DNA of 64,000 nucleotides, from NCBI RefSeq assembly GCF_017329565.1, contig NZ_JAFMTT010000001.1, one strand, 5' to 3'. Under the pieces are notes generated by a model. That model ran no database searches and was not told the DNA's origin. It was given only the letters and a program-made list of their open reading frames with translations. The stretch's first letter is position 1, and every line of letters begins with the position of its first letter. The translations under genes were made by a program, and so were the position numbers. Positions 26,813 to 35,460 of the stretch are shown here, in pieces. This stretch comes from Alicyclobacillus mali (GTDB lineage: Bacteria > Bacillota > Bacilli > Alicyclobacillales > Alicyclobacillaceae).

Positions 26813-26841
26813 TTGCAAGCGCTTGCTTATTCGGCTACAGT
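26813..26841 (+). promoter_or_regulatory. Promoter with embedded palindromic (cre-like) operator, acyl-CoA dehydrogenase operon
   Basis: -35 TTGCAA (26813-26818), 17 bases, -10 TACAGT (26836-26841). A perfect 12-bp palindrome GCAAGCGCTTGC (26815-26826) overlaps the -35 and the spacer. The core AAGCGCTT resembles CcpA/LacI-family operators and shares CGCTT with the site before scoA. Occupation would occlude RNA polymerase, so repression is the likely effect. Confidence 0.6.
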
Positions 26842-26871
26842 GAAAGGTGAGAGCGAAGGGAGAGGGACCGC

Positions 26872-28005
26872 GTGGACTTTGATCTCACCTCGGAACAAAA
26901 GATGATTCGGGATACGGTGCGCGAGTTTGCGGAGGCCGAGATCGCGCCGCACGCCGCGGAGTGGGATAAGACCGAGCACTTCCCCATCGAGGTGTTTCGC
27001 AAGATGGGCGAGCTCGGCTTCCTCGGCCTGCCCATCCCGGAGAAGTACGGCGGCGCGGGCGCCGACATGATCTCGTACTGCCTGGCCGTGGAGGAGATTG
27101 GTCGGGCGTGCGGCGGAACGGGGCTCAGCTACGAGGCACACGTGTCGCTCGCGTGCACGCCCATTCTGCTCTACGGGACGGAGGAGCAGAAGCAGCAGTA
27201 CCTCGTCCCCATGGCGCGCGGCGAGGCGCTCGGTGCGTTTGGCCTGACGGAGCCTGGCGCCGGATCGGACGCCGGAGGGACGCGGACGACGGCTGTCCTG
27301 GAAGGCGACGAATGGGTCATCACCGGCAACAAGATCTTCAACACGAACGGCGGCTATGCGAAGTACGTCGTGCTCACCGCGGTGACGGATCCGGCGTCGC
27401 GCGGCATCAGCGCGTTCATCGTGCCGACGGATGCCGAGGGCTTCTCCGTAAGCAAGCCGTATGAGAAACTGGGCATGCGGGCGTCCAACACGGTGGAACT
27501 GATTCTCGATCACGTCTGCGTCCCGAAGGAGAACCTGCTCGGCCCGCTGAACGCCGGGTTCAAGCAGTTCCTCTCGACGCTGGACGGCGGGCGCGTCGCC
27601 ATCGCGGCGCTGGCGGTCGGGATTGCGAGGGCGGCGTTCGAGACGGCGCTCGCGTACGCCAAGACGCGGGTGCAGTTCGGGCAGGCCATCAGCAAGTTCC
27701 AGGCGATTCAGCACAAGCTTGCCGACATGGCCATGCACATCGATCTCGCCCGGAACGCAGTGATGAAGGCGGCGTGGCTGAAGGATCAGGGCCGGCCGTA
27801 CACGCTGGAGGCATCCTACGCCAAGCTGTTTGCGTCCGAGATGTGCTCGCGGACCTGCGAGCAGGCGATTCAGATCCTGGGTGGATACGGCTACATGTGC
27901 GAATACCCGGTGGAGCGCCACTATCGCGACGCGAAGCTGATTGAGATTGGCGAGGGCACGTCGGAGATTCAGCGTCTGGTCATCGCGCGCCAGTTGGGCT
28001 GTTAG
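26872..28005 (+). CDS. Acyl-CoA dehydrogenase (isovaleryl-CoA type by context)
   Basis: 377 aa FAD enzyme that makes an alpha-beta double bond in an acyl-CoA. AFGLTEPGAGSDAGG and QILGGYGYMCEYPVERHYRDAK are the two family signatures; the second precedes the FAD-binding end. The likely catalytic base for short/branched-chain types is in the region GTGLSYEAH or the C-terminal YPVER, which I cannot fix without alignment. The genes that follow encode methylcrotonyl-CoA carboxylase-like subunits and HMG-CoA lyase, so isovaleryl-CoA is the probable substrate. GTG start, AAGGGAGAGGG upstream. First gene of its operon. Confidence 0.9.
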   Translation: MDFDLTSEQKMIRDTVREFAEAEIAPHAAEWDKTEHFPIEVFRKMGELGFLGLPIPEKYGGAGADMISYCLAVEEIGRACGGTGLSYEAHVSLACTPILLYGTEEQKQQYLVPMARGEALGAFGLTEPGAGSDAGGTRTTAVLEGDEWVITGNKIFNTNGGYAKYVVLTAVTDPASRGISAFIVPTDAEGFSVSKPYEKLGMRASNTVELILDHVCVPKENLLGPLNAGFKQFLSTLDGGRVAIAALAVGIARAAFETALAYAKTRVQFGQAISKFQAIQHKLADMAMHIDLARNAVMKAAWLKDQGRPYTLEASYAKLFASEMCSRTCEQAIQILGGYGYMCEYPVERHYRDAKLIEIGEGTSEIQRLVIARQLGC

Positions 28006-28016
28006 GAGGGGGCGGC

Positions 28017-29357
28017 ATGTTCGCCAAGGTGTTGATTGCCAACCGGGGTGAAATCGCAAGGCGCATCATTCGCACCTGCAGGCGCCTCGGCATCGCGACC
28101 GTTGCCGTCTATTCCGACGCGGACGAGAAAGCGCTTCACGTCCGCGAGGCGGATGAGGCCGTGCGCATCGGAGAGGCGCCGGTGGCGAAGAGCTACCTGA
28201 ACATCGAGGCCATCCTGCAGGCGGCCGAGCAGACTGGCGCCGAGGCCATTCACCCGGGCTACGGACTGCTCAGCGAAAACGCCGATTTTGCGCGAGCCGC
28301 GATGGAACGGGGCATCCGCTTCATCGGGCCTTCGCCCGAAGCCATTGCGGCCATGGGCAGCAAGGTGGCGGCGCGGGAGACGGTGAAACGCGCGGGAGCT
28401 CCCGTCGTGCCGGGGAGCGAGGGCGCGGTGGCGAGCGCCGACGAGGCTGCGCGCATTGCGGCCGAGATCGGCTATCCGGTGATGCTCAAGGCGTCATACG
28501 GCGGCGGCGGCATTGGCATGCAGGTGGTGAACTCGGAGGAGGAGCTGCGCAAGGCGTTCGCGTCAAACTCCGCGCGCGCCAAGGCGTACTTCGGCAACGG
28601 CGAGATGTTTTTGGAGAAGCGCGTGCAAAGGCCGCGACACGTGGAGATTCAGGTCTTGTGCGACGGACAGGGCCACGGCGTGTATCTGTGGGAGCGCGAG
28701 TGCTCCATCCAGCGGCGCCATCAGAAGGTCATCGAGGAAGCGCCGTCCCCGTTTGTCGACGAGGCGCTTCGGCGGAGGATGGGAGAGGCGGCGCTCGCCA
28801 TCTGCCGGGCCATCGGCTATGAGAATGCGGGCACGCTCGAATTTCTCGTCGATGAGGAGAAGCATTTTTATTTCCTCGAGATGAACACGCGCCTGCAGGT
28901 CGAACACCCCGTCACCGAGATGATCACTGGGCTCGATCTCGTCGAATGGCAGCTGCGCATTGCCGCCGGTGAGCCGCTCGGGTTTGGGCAGGACGACATC
29001 CGGCGGGACGGCCACGCGATTGAGTGCCGGGTGTACGCCGAAGATCCCGAGAAGATGCTGCCGTCGCCCGGCACCATTGCGCGCATGGTGTTGCCCGAAG
29101 GCGAGGGCATCCGAAACGATGTCGGCGTGGAAGCGGGCTCGGACATCACACCGTTTTACGATCCGATGATTGGCAAGCTCGTTGCGCACGGCCGGGATCG
29201 GGCCGAGGCCATCGATCGCATGAAGCAGGCGCTTGACACGTATGTCATCGAAGGCATCCGCTCGAATCTGCCACTTCTTCGGGCCGTCGTCGCATCGGAG
29301 CGGTTCGCCGCGGGGGACACCACGACCGACTTTTTGGAATCCTGGGGGAAGCGTTGA
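28017..29357 (+). CDS. Biotin carboxylase subunit of an acyl-CoA carboxylase
   Basis: 446 aa ATP-grasp biotin carboxylase. It starts with FAKVLIANRGEIARRIIRTCRRLG. It has the ATP lid MLKASYGGGGIGMQ, the catalytic HVEIQVLCDGQGHGVYLWERECSIQRRHQK, and EMNTRLQVEHPVTEM. It carboxylates biotin on the separate carrier encoded next. Alone it could be AccC, but the surrounding HMG-CoA lyase and carboxyltransferase genes point to methylcrotonyl-CoA carboxylase in leucine degradation. 12 bases after the dehydrogenase gene. Confidence 0.92.
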   Translation: MFAKVLIANRGEIARRIIRTCRRLGIATVAVYSDADEKALHVREADEAVRIGEAPVAKSYLNIEAILQAAEQTGAEAIHPGYGLLSENADFARAAMERGIRFIGPSPEAIAAMGSKVAARETVKRAGAPVVPGSEGAVASADEAARIAAEIGYPVMLKASYGGGGIGMQVVNSEEELRKAFASNSARAKAYFGNGEMFLEKRVQRPRHVEIQVLCDGQGHGVYLWERECSIQRRHQKVIEEAPSPFVDEALRRRMGEAALAICRAIGYENAGTLEFLVDEEKHFYFLEMNTRLQVEHPVTEMITGLDLVEWQLRIAAGEPLGFGQDDIRRDGHAIECRVYAEDPEKMLPSPGTIARMVLPEGEGIRNDVGVEAGSDITPFYDPMIGKLVAHGRDRAEAIDRMKQALDTYVIEGIRSNLPLLRAVVASERFAAGDTTTDFLESWGKR

Positions 29358-29369
29358 GGAGGGTGCGTC

Positions 29370-29585
29370 ATGGCAACTGTGCAGGCAACGATGGCGGGCA
29401 TCGTGCTCCGCGTGCTGGCTCAGCCGGGCCAACCCGTCGAGGCGGGCCAAGACGTCGTCGTGCTCGAGTCGATGAAGATGGAGATCCCCATTCCGGCCGA
29501 ACAGGCCGGCGTGGTGGCCGAAGTGTTGGTGAACGAAGGCGACTTCGTCAACGAAGGGGACGATCTCGTCCGACTGGAAAGCTGA
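29370..29585 (+). CDS. Biotin carboxyl carrier protein (stand-alone, 71 aa)
   Basis: 71 aa consisting of a single biotinyl/lipoyl beta-barrel. The biotin attachment Lys is K36 in LESMKMEIP, with the usual ExMKM context (Ser in place of the common Ala). There is no N-terminal Pro/Ala-rich linker as in AccB. This matches the short carriers of acyl-CoA carboxylases such as YngHB in Bacillus. It sits 12 bases after the biotin carboxylase gene. Confidence 0.93.
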   Translation: MATVQATMAGIVLRVLAQPGQPVEAGQDVVVLESMKMEIPIPAEQAGVVAEVLVNEGDFVNEGDDLVRLES

Positions 29586-29604
29586 CGCGGAAGAGGGCGA
29601 TGGC

Positions 29605-30510
29605 ATGGGAGAACGCGTGTGGCTGCGCGAGGTCGGGCCGCGTGACGGGCTGCAGAACGAACCGGGCGTGATCGACATGGCGGTCAAGGTGGAGCTCGTG
29701 GAGCGGCTGATGGACGCAGGGCTTCGGTCCATCGAAGTCTCTTCGTTCGTGCATCCGAAGTGGATCCCGCAGCTGGCGGACGCTGACCAGGTGTTCGCGC
29801 GCATTCGGCGCAGACCCGGCGTGGAGTTGTCGGCGCTTGTGCCGAACGAGCGCGGGCTCGCAAGGGCACTCGCGGCGAAGGTGGACGCGGTGCACGTGTT
29901 CATGTCGGCGAGCGAGTCACACAATCTGAAGAACATCAACAAGACCATCGCGGAGACGTATCCCGTGTTGCGCCCCGTGATTGAAGGGGCCAAGGCGGAG
30001 GGGCTCGTGGTGCGTGGGTACGTGTCCACCGTTTTCGGCTGTCCGTACGAGGGGAAGGTGCCAGTGTCGCAGGTCCTCTCCGTGGTCGAGCGCCTGCTGG
30101 AGCTTGGCGTCGACGAGGTGGCGCTCGGCGACACCATCGGCGTGGCGGTACCCACGCAGGTGGCAGAGGTCGTGCGCGAGGTGGAGCGCATCGTGCCTCT
30201 GGATCGCGTGTCGCTCCACTTCCACGACACGCGCGGGATGGCCATCGCCAACCTCTACGCGGGCTTTCTCGCCGGCGTGCGGCGGTTTGACGGATCCATC
30301 GGAGGACTCGGCGGTTGCCCCTACGCGCCCGGCGCGTCTGGAAACGTGGCCATGGAGGACGTCCTCTATCTCCTTCACGGCATGGGCGCGGAGACGGGCG
30401 TCGACGCCGAGCGGTATCTGGACGTCGTCGCCTGGTTGGAAGGGATGCTCGGGAGGCCGTTGGCGAGCCACGCGCGCCAAGTCGCAAGAAGTGCATGTCA
30501 GACAACGTGA
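29605..30510 (+). CDS. Hydroxymethylglutaryl-CoA lyase
   Basis: 301 aa TIM-barrel lyase that splits HMG-CoA into acetyl-CoA and acetoacetate. The N-terminal LREVGPRDGLQNEP carries the metal-binding Asp. SLHFHDTRGMAIANLY provides two His ligands. The active-site Cys loop is GGLGGCPYAPGASGNVAMED. It is the step that yields acetoacetate for scoA/scoB, whose genes are in the neighbouring operon. Confidence 0.94.
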   Translation: MGERVWLREVGPRDGLQNEPGVIDMAVKVELVERLMDAGLRSIEVSSFVHPKWIPQLADADQVFARIRRRPGVELSALVPNERGLARALAAKVDAVHVFMSASESHNLKNINKTIAETYPVLRPVIEGAKAEGLVVRGYVSTVFGCPYEGKVPVSQVLSVVERLLELGVDEVALGDTIGVAVPTQVAEVVREVERIVPLDRVSLHFHDTRGMAIANLYAGFLAGVRRFDGSIGGLGGCPYAPGASGNVAMEDVLYLLHGMGAETGVDAERYLDVVAWLEGMLGRPLASHARQVARSACQTT

Positions 30511-30525
30511 GGGAGGGTTGACGCC

Positions 30526-32052
30526 GTGGCGGACGAGCGGTTGGAACAGATGCGAGCGCGCGCGACAGCGGGCGGCGCGGCGAAGTATCACGAGAAGAAT
30601 CGAGAGCAGGGCAAGCTGTTTGTCCGCGAACGACTCAGGCTGCTCCTGGACGACGGCCTGGAGGTGGAGGACGGCCTGTATGCGAACTGCGCGGCGGACG
30701 ATCTGCCGGCGGACGGCGTGGTGACCGGCATCGGGCGCATCCACGGGCGGAAGGTCGCCATCATGGCCAACGACAGCACGGTCAAGGCGGGAAGCTGGGG
30801 CGCGCGGACGGTCGAGAAGATCGTCCGCATCCAGGAAACCGCGGAGAAGCTGCACATCCCGTTGATCTACCTCGTGGATTCGGCCGGCGCGCGGATCACG
30901 GATCAGGTCGAGATGTTTCCCGGCAGGCGAGGCGCAGGGCGAATCTTTTACAACGAAGTCCGCCTGAGCGGCCACATCCCGCAGATCTGCCTGCTTTTCG
31001 GCCCGTCTGCCGCCGGCGGCGCGTACATTCCCGCCTTCTGCGATCTCGTCATCATGGTCGAAGGCAACGCGAGCATGTACCTGGGCTCGCCGCGCATGGC
31101 GGAGATGGTCATCGGGGAAAAGGTGACGCTCGAAGAGATGGGCGGCGCGCGCATGCACTGCACCGTGAGCGGGTGTGGCGACGTGCTCGTGCAAGACGAG
31201 CCGAGCGCCATCGAGGCCTGCAGGCGGTACCTGCGCTACATGCCGGATTCGTACCTCGGGCGTCCACCCATGGAAGACCCGCGCGATCCGGCGCCGTCAC
31301 CGCGCAGGGCCTCGGAGATTGTGCCGAAGAATCCGAACGTGCCGTTCAACATGTACGACCTCATTGATCGGCTGATCGACGAGGGCTCGTGGTTCGAAGT
31401 CAAGGCGCTGTTCGCGCAGGAGATCATCACGGGGCTCGCGCGCATCGCCGGTCGGCCGGTCGGCATCATCGCGAACCAGCCGCGCGTCAAGGGTGGCGTG
31501 CTGTTCGTCGACTCCGCGGACAAAGCGGCGCGTTTCATTGCGCTGTGCGACGCCTTCCATATCCCCCTCCTCTTCCTGGCGGACGTGCCCGGGTTCATGA
31601 TTGGGACGAAGGTGGAGCGCCAGGGCATCATTCGCCACGGGGCCAAGCTCATCGCCGCGATGTCGGAGGCCACCGTGCCGAAGATCTCCGTCATCGTGCG
31701 CAAGGCGTACGGCGCGGGGCTGTACGCGATGGCGGGGCCTGCGTTTGAGCCGGACGTCTGCATCGCGCTGCCCACCGCCGAGATCGCCGTCATGGGGCCG
31801 GAGGCGGCCGTGAACGCGGTCTACGCCAACAAGATTGCGGAACTGGAGGAGCCCGAGCGGTCCGCGTTTGTGAAGGAGAAGCGTGAGGAGTACCGGCGCG
31901 ACATCGACATTTACCGCCTGGCGTCCGAACTCGTGGTGGACCACATCGTGGACGCGGATGAACTCCGGGACGAACTCATCCGCCGATTTGCGATGTACGA
32001 AGGGAAATCGGTCGCGTTCGGGCACCGGAAGCATCCGGTGTATCCGGTTTGA
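30526..32052 (+). CDS. Acyl-CoA carboxylase carboxyltransferase subunit (methylcrotonyl-CoA type by context)
   Basis: 508 aa crotonase-fold carboxyltransferase that moves CO2 from biotin to an acyl-CoA. The N-terminal half contains YLVDSAGARITDQ and LLFGPSAAGGAYIPAF, and the C-terminal half contains LADVPGFMIGTKVERQGIIRHGAK and VIVRKAYGAGLYAM. All are typical of AccD-like single-chain beta subunits (PccB/MccB). Together with the carboxylase and 71-aa carrier encoded upstream it forms a three-part enzyme. GTG start behind GGGAGGG. Confidence 0.92.
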   Translation: MADERLEQMRARATAGGAAKYHEKNREQGKLFVRERLRLLLDDGLEVEDGLYANCAADDLPADGVVTGIGRIHGRKVAIMANDSTVKAGSWGARTVEKIVRIQETAEKLHIPLIYLVDSAGARITDQVEMFPGRRGAGRIFYNEVRLSGHIPQICLLFGPSAAGGAYIPAFCDLVIMVEGNASMYLGSPRMAEMVIGEKVTLEEMGGARMHCTVSGCGDVLVQDEPSAIEACRRYLRYMPDSYLGRPPMEDPRDPAPSPRRASEIVPKNPNVPFNMYDLIDRLIDEGSWFEVKALFAQEIITGLARIAGRPVGIIANQPRVKGGVLFVDSADKAARFIALCDAFHIPLLFLADVPGFMIGTKVERQGIIRHGAKLIAAMSEATVPKISVIVRKAYGAGLYAMAGPAFEPDVCIALPTAEIAVMGPEAAVNAVYANKIAELEEPERSAFVKEKREEYRRDIDIYRLASELVVDHIVDADELRDELIRRFAMYEGKSVAFGHRKHPVYPV

Positions 32053-32066
32053 GAGGGGAGACGGCC

Positions 32067-32849
32067 GTGGAACAGCCGATTGTGTGGCACAGGGGAGACG
32101 ACGGGATCGCGGAGCTCGTCCTGAATCGGCCGGATGCGATGAACGCGCTCAATTACGCGCTGCTCCGCGCGCTGGAAGATGCCGTACGCGAAATCGCGGA
32201 CGACCGCGGCGTGCGTGCCGTGATCGTGCGCGGGGAAGGCAAGGGGTTCTGCGCGGGCGCGGACCTGAAGGAGCGGCGCGGCTTGGGGCCCGACGAGGTG
32301 CGGCGCAACGTGAGCCTGACGCGCGAGGCGTTCGATCGCGTCGCGCGCCTGCCGCAGCCGACCATCGCGGTCCTGCACGGATTTGCGTTCGGAGGCGGGC
32401 TGGAGCTTGCGCTGGCGTGCGACTTCCGCATCGGCACCCGCGATCTTCGGCTTGGGCTGACGGAGACGTCGCTCGCCATCGTGCCCGGGGCGGGCGGGAC
32501 GCAGCGGCTGGCTCGCCTCATCGGGCCGACGTGGGCCAAGTGGATGATCTTCACGGCGGCGCGCATCGACGCGGAGCGCGCGCAAGAGCTCGGCCTCCTG
32601 TTCGAGGTGGCGGATACGCGCGAGGCCGCGATGGACGCCGCGCGATCGCTGGCCCGTGCCATCGCCCAAAACGGGCCGGTCGCGGTGCGTCAGGCGAAGT
32701 GGGCCATCGATCGCGGCCTGGACGTCGATCTGGCGACGGGGCTTGCCATCGAGGATGCGGCATACGAGGGCGTTCTGCCGACGGCGGATCGGCTGGAGGC
32801 GCTTGCCGCGTTCGCGGAAAAGCGCAAGCCACAATTCCGCGGAGAATAG
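32067..32849 (+). CDS. Enoyl-CoA hydratase/isomerase (methylglutaconyl-CoA hydratase by context)
   Basis: 260 aa crotonase. The oxyanion-hole motifs are GFCAGADLKE and HGFAFGGGLELALACDFRIG. The catalytic acid region GLTETSLAIVPGAGGTQRLARLIG keeps both glutamates. In this operon it should hydrate 3-methylglutaconyl-CoA to HMG-CoA, the step between carboxylase and lyase. The GTG at 32067 has GAGGGGAG 8 bases before it; the TTG at 32049 overlaps the previous stop and lacks one. Last gene of the operon. Confidence 0.9.
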   Translation: MEQPIVWHRGDDGIAELVLNRPDAMNALNYALLRALEDAVREIADDRGVRAVIVRGEGKGFCAGADLKERRGLGPDEVRRNVSLTREAFDRVARLPQPTIAVLHGFAFGGGLELALACDFRIGTRDLRLGLTETSLAIVPGAGGTQRLARLIGPTWAKWMIFTAARIDAERAQELGLLFEVADTREAAMDAARSLARAIAQNGPVAVRQAKWAIDRGLDVDLATGLAIEDAAYEGVLPTADRLEALAAFAEKRKPQFRGE

Positions 32850-32947
32850 GCGGCGTGGGCGCCGGACTATCGCATTGCGCAACGCGCGAGATGGACTGCC
32901 CGGCGCCCTGAGGTGGAACCCGGCTCACCGTTCAGAGCACGATGGCC

Positions 32948-33931
32948 TTAGGAATCGGAATGTTCGACCGTGACGCGTGGCTCATCCCCCGTCAGAAACC
33001 GATACCAGCGATGGCGGAAGCGGACCTGCGGCGCATCGGCCGGCACGTGCGCCTCCATCCGAAGCGCTTCAGGGATGGGTCTTGGGTGTTGGCTTTCGAC
33101 CACGCGCTGGTCCTCGCGCAGCACGCGCAGGCTGTAGCGCCGAAATAGGGCGTCCATGCCAGGGACGGATCGCGCGAAGGTGCGGCCAGCGTAGCCGAGG
33201 ATGCGCGTGGTCCCCTCGTCGACGGGTGTGAAGGTCACGAAGTTGAGAAAGCCGCCCCTTCCTTCGGAAGGGCGCAGGACCCACATCTGCGGAAACCAAT
33301 ATTCCAGCACGCCGCCGCCGTTGCGAATGAGGATGCGATCACCGCCGTCCGTTTCAAACGACAGGCGTGGGATGGCGGCCGGCGTGCGGCGCCCGATGGT
33401 TTTGCGATGAACGAATGCCAGGTGGGCGACGTCGAGCACGCTCTCCACGACGCGGGTGAGGTGTGCCTGCCACATATCTTCATACGGCACCAGTCGATAG
33501 GACCCGTCCGTGAGTTCCGAGAACACGCGCAGCTCCGGCGGACGCGCTTCGCCGCCGAGGTAGACCCAGGTCATGCCGGCTAACTCGCACGTGGCATAGG
33601 CGCGCGTGTGGGCGAAGTCTGGAATGGGTCGATCCGGATGCGCGGGTATTTGGATGCAGCGGCCGTCGCCGCAGAACTGCCATCCGTGGTAGGCACACGC
33701 GAGGTGCGCGCCTTCCACGCGGCCGAGCGCGAGATCCGCGCCCCGGTGCGTGCAGTAGCGGCTGAGGGCGTGAACACGCCCTGATGCATCGCGAAACAGG
33801 ACGAGATCGCGCCCGGCGACGCGCGCGGCAAGCGGCCTGCGGCGCGTGATCTGGGCGGAGAAACAGACCGCGTACCACGTGGCGGGGAATACGCCATCTT
33901 CGCTCGGAGCCGGATTTTTGCGGTCTGCCAT
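32948..33931 (-). CDS. Rieske-type non-heme iron oxygenase, alpha-subunit-like
   Basis: 327 aa. The Rieske [2Fe-2S] ligands are C60, H62, C79 and H82 in CTHRGAD and CAYHGWQF. The mononuclear iron motif is D167-x2-H170-x4-H175 in LDVAHLAFVH. This is the layout of ring-hydroxylating and O-demethylating oxygenases (VanA-like). No beta subunit, ferredoxin or reductase gene lies nearby, so it must borrow an electron donor. ATG at 33931 has GGAGGCG 7 bases upstream. It is a lone gene with its own regulated promoter; the substrate is not deducible. Confidence 0.88.
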   Translation of the reverse strand: MADRKNPAPSEDGVFPATWYAVCFSAQITRRRPLAARVAGRDLVLFRDASGRVHALSRYCTHRGADLALGRVEGAHLACAYHGWQFCGDGRCIQIPAHPDRPIPDFAHTRAYATCELAGMTWVYLGGEARPPELRVFSELTDGSYRLVPYEDMWQAHLTRVVESVLDVAHLAFVHRKTIGRRTPAAIPRLSFETDGGDRILIRNGGGVLEYWFPQMWVLRPSEGRGGFLNFVTFTPVDEGTTRILGYAGRTFARSVPGMDALFRRYSLRVLREDQRVVESQHPRPIPEALRMEAHVPADAPQVRFRHRWYRFLTGDEPRVTVEHSDS

Positions 33932-33972
33932 CGGACAGCGCCTCCACTTCTCCATCAAAGCGTATGATATAA

Positions 33973-34002
33973 ATTATATATACCAGTCGGTTTATTATGC
34001 AA
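33973..34002 (-). promoter_or_regulatory. Promoter of the Rieske gene with a TetR-type operator in the spacer
   Basis: Reverse strand: -35 TTGCAT (33997-34002), 18-base spacer, perfect -10 TATAAT (33973-33978). The spacer holds AAACCGACTGGTATA (33979-33994 region). Its ACCGACTGGT core is the form seen in many AcrR/NemR-like TetR operators. A repressor there would block the promoter until an inducer, perhaps the oxygenase substrate, is present. No tetR gene lies in the window. Confidence 0.65.
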
Positions 34003-34065
34003 GGTCTTTCAAACCACGGAGGAGCACCGGTCGCATCCTCCATGGCGCAAGGCGCCCCATATGAC

Positions 34066-34094
34066 AGCAGGCGGCCCACAATCGGCCGCCTGCT
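34066..34094 (-). terminator. Strong stem-loop after the carbohydrate ABC operon
   Basis: Perfect 11-bp stem (AGCAGGCGGCC with GGCCGCCTGCT) and 7-base loop, 15 bases past the binding-protein stop codon. No U-run follows on the reverse strand, so it may act as a 3' stabiliser as much as a terminator. Confidence 0.5.
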
Positions 34095-34108
34095 TCTCGA
34101 AAGTCGGG

Positions 34109-35431
34109 TCACTGGCCCGAGTTTCCCTGCGCGAGAGCGTTATTCGTGATGTTCGCCATATTCTGCAGGGTGACTTGTGGCGTCTGACGACCCGCAAGCA
34201 TGTTGCCAATCTGCGTGGTCATCTCCTGCTCCGCGGAGTAGAGCGACGCGAGTCGGGGGGAGAAGTAGGCGTACTTCAGCTCGTTGGGAGCGACCCCCTG
34301 ATTCGGGGGCGTCTTGATGTAGCTCGTCCACGCCGGGTTGGTGAGCACGCTCTGGCGGACCGGGAGATAGCCCGTCTGTTCCGCCCACTCGATGGTCGAT
34401 GGCACAGAAATGAGGAAGTTCAGGTACTTGGCCGCCGCGGCCTTTTGTGCCGGTGTTGCCGCATTGAAAATGACCAGATTCAGACCAGCCGTGGGGACGG
34501 CGTACGTCGCGCCCTTTGGCAGCGGCGCAACTTTCCAATGAATGTTCGGATTGTTGATGAACGACATCGCAGCCACGGTATCGAGATCCATCGCGTACTC
34601 GTTCGTGTTGAAGCCGTCGGACAGGTATTCGTTAGCGCCGATGACCTTCGCCGCGTGTTCATCCACCAGGCGTTTCATGAAATCGAGTGCTGCGAGACCC
34701 GCTGAGCTGTTGAAGGCCGCCTTGGTGTTCGAAGCGTTGAGGATCTGGCCTCCTGCCTGTTTTAAAAGCATCTCAAAGGTGTAGTAGTTGCCCTGCAGGC
34801 CGAGGCCCGGAATGCCTTCTTTCTTTTGAATCTTGATGGCATCCTGTTCAAGCTGGTTCCAAGTTGTTGGCGGTGAAGAAATCCCGGCTTTCTTCAAGTC
34901 GTCCACGTTGTAGTACAGGACGTAGGCAGATTTGTTGAAGGGTACGGACATCAACTTGCCGTTGTACGACGAGTCCTGTCGCCAAATCGGGATCAGGTCG
35001 TTCTGCGTGGACTTGGGAATGACGGAGTCCAAGGGCTCAATCAGCCCATTCTGCACGTAGTTCGTCTCCCACGTCTCTTCAACCTGGGCGACCGTCGGCT
35101 CAGTGTTGGAGGCGATGGCGGCCGTCAACTTCTGCTCCAATGTGCTATACGAGCCATTGAAGATGAGCTGGACATGGACATTCGGATTCTGCTTCTCAAA
35201 CTCGTTCGTCAACTTCTGGAGCTCAGAGCCGAGTTTGCCAGGCATAGATTCCTCAAAGGTGATGGTCACGGGCTGCGCGGTACTTGCGGCTTGTCCAGAG
35301 GAATTGGCGGACTTCGTCATGGGGACCCCGCCTCCACCCCCTGTCTCCTCGTCGCCGCAGCCGGTGGCCATCAAGGTGCACATCACCACCGCAGTCGCTG
35401 TCGCCATAAGAGTCCTTCTTTTGTGATTCAC
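34109..35431 (-). CDS. Extracellular solute-binding lipoprotein (carbohydrate ABC importer)
   Basis: 440 aa family 1 binding protein. The N-terminus has basic residues, a hydrophobic stretch and the lipobox LMATGC (Cys about 23), then a Gly-rich linker, so it is anchored outside the membrane by a lipidated Cys. MPGKLGSELQKLTNEFEKQNPNVHVQLIF and TWNQLEQDAIKIQKK are typical of sugar/glycerol-phosphate receptors. GTG start at 35431 with GAAAGGAGAGG upstream. It is the last gene of the operon, whereas binding-protein genes are usually first. Base composition is lower in GC than the flanks. Confidence 0.88.
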   Translation of the reverse strand: MNHKRRTLMATATAVVMCTLMATGCGDEETGGGGGVPMTKSANSSGQAASTAQPVTITFEESMPGKLGSELQKLTNEFEKQNPNVHVQLIFNGSYSTLEQKLTAAIASNTEPTVAQVEETWETNYVQNGLIEPLDSVIPKSTQNDLIPIWRQDSSYNGKLMSVPFNKSAYVLYYNVDDLKKAGISSPPTTWNQLEQDAIKIQKKEGIPGLGLQGNYYTFEMLLKQAGGQILNASNTKAAFNSSAGLAALDFMKRLVDEHAAKVIGANEYLSDGFNTNEYAMDLDTVAAMSFINNPNIHWKVAPLPKGATYAVPTAGLNLVIFNAATPAQKAAAAKYLNFLISVPSTIEWAEQTGYLPVRQSVLTNPAWTSYIKTPPNQGVAPNELKYAYFSPRLASLYSAEQEMTTQIGNMLAGRQTPQVTLQNMANITNNALAQGNSGQ

Positions 35432-35460
35432 ATGACCTCTCCTTTCGATGAACAAAAATT

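Noticed and set aside
32850..32947. Terminator between the enoyl-CoA hydratase and Rieske genes
   Set aside because: A 9-bp inverted repeat exists, but with a 34-base loop and no U-run.
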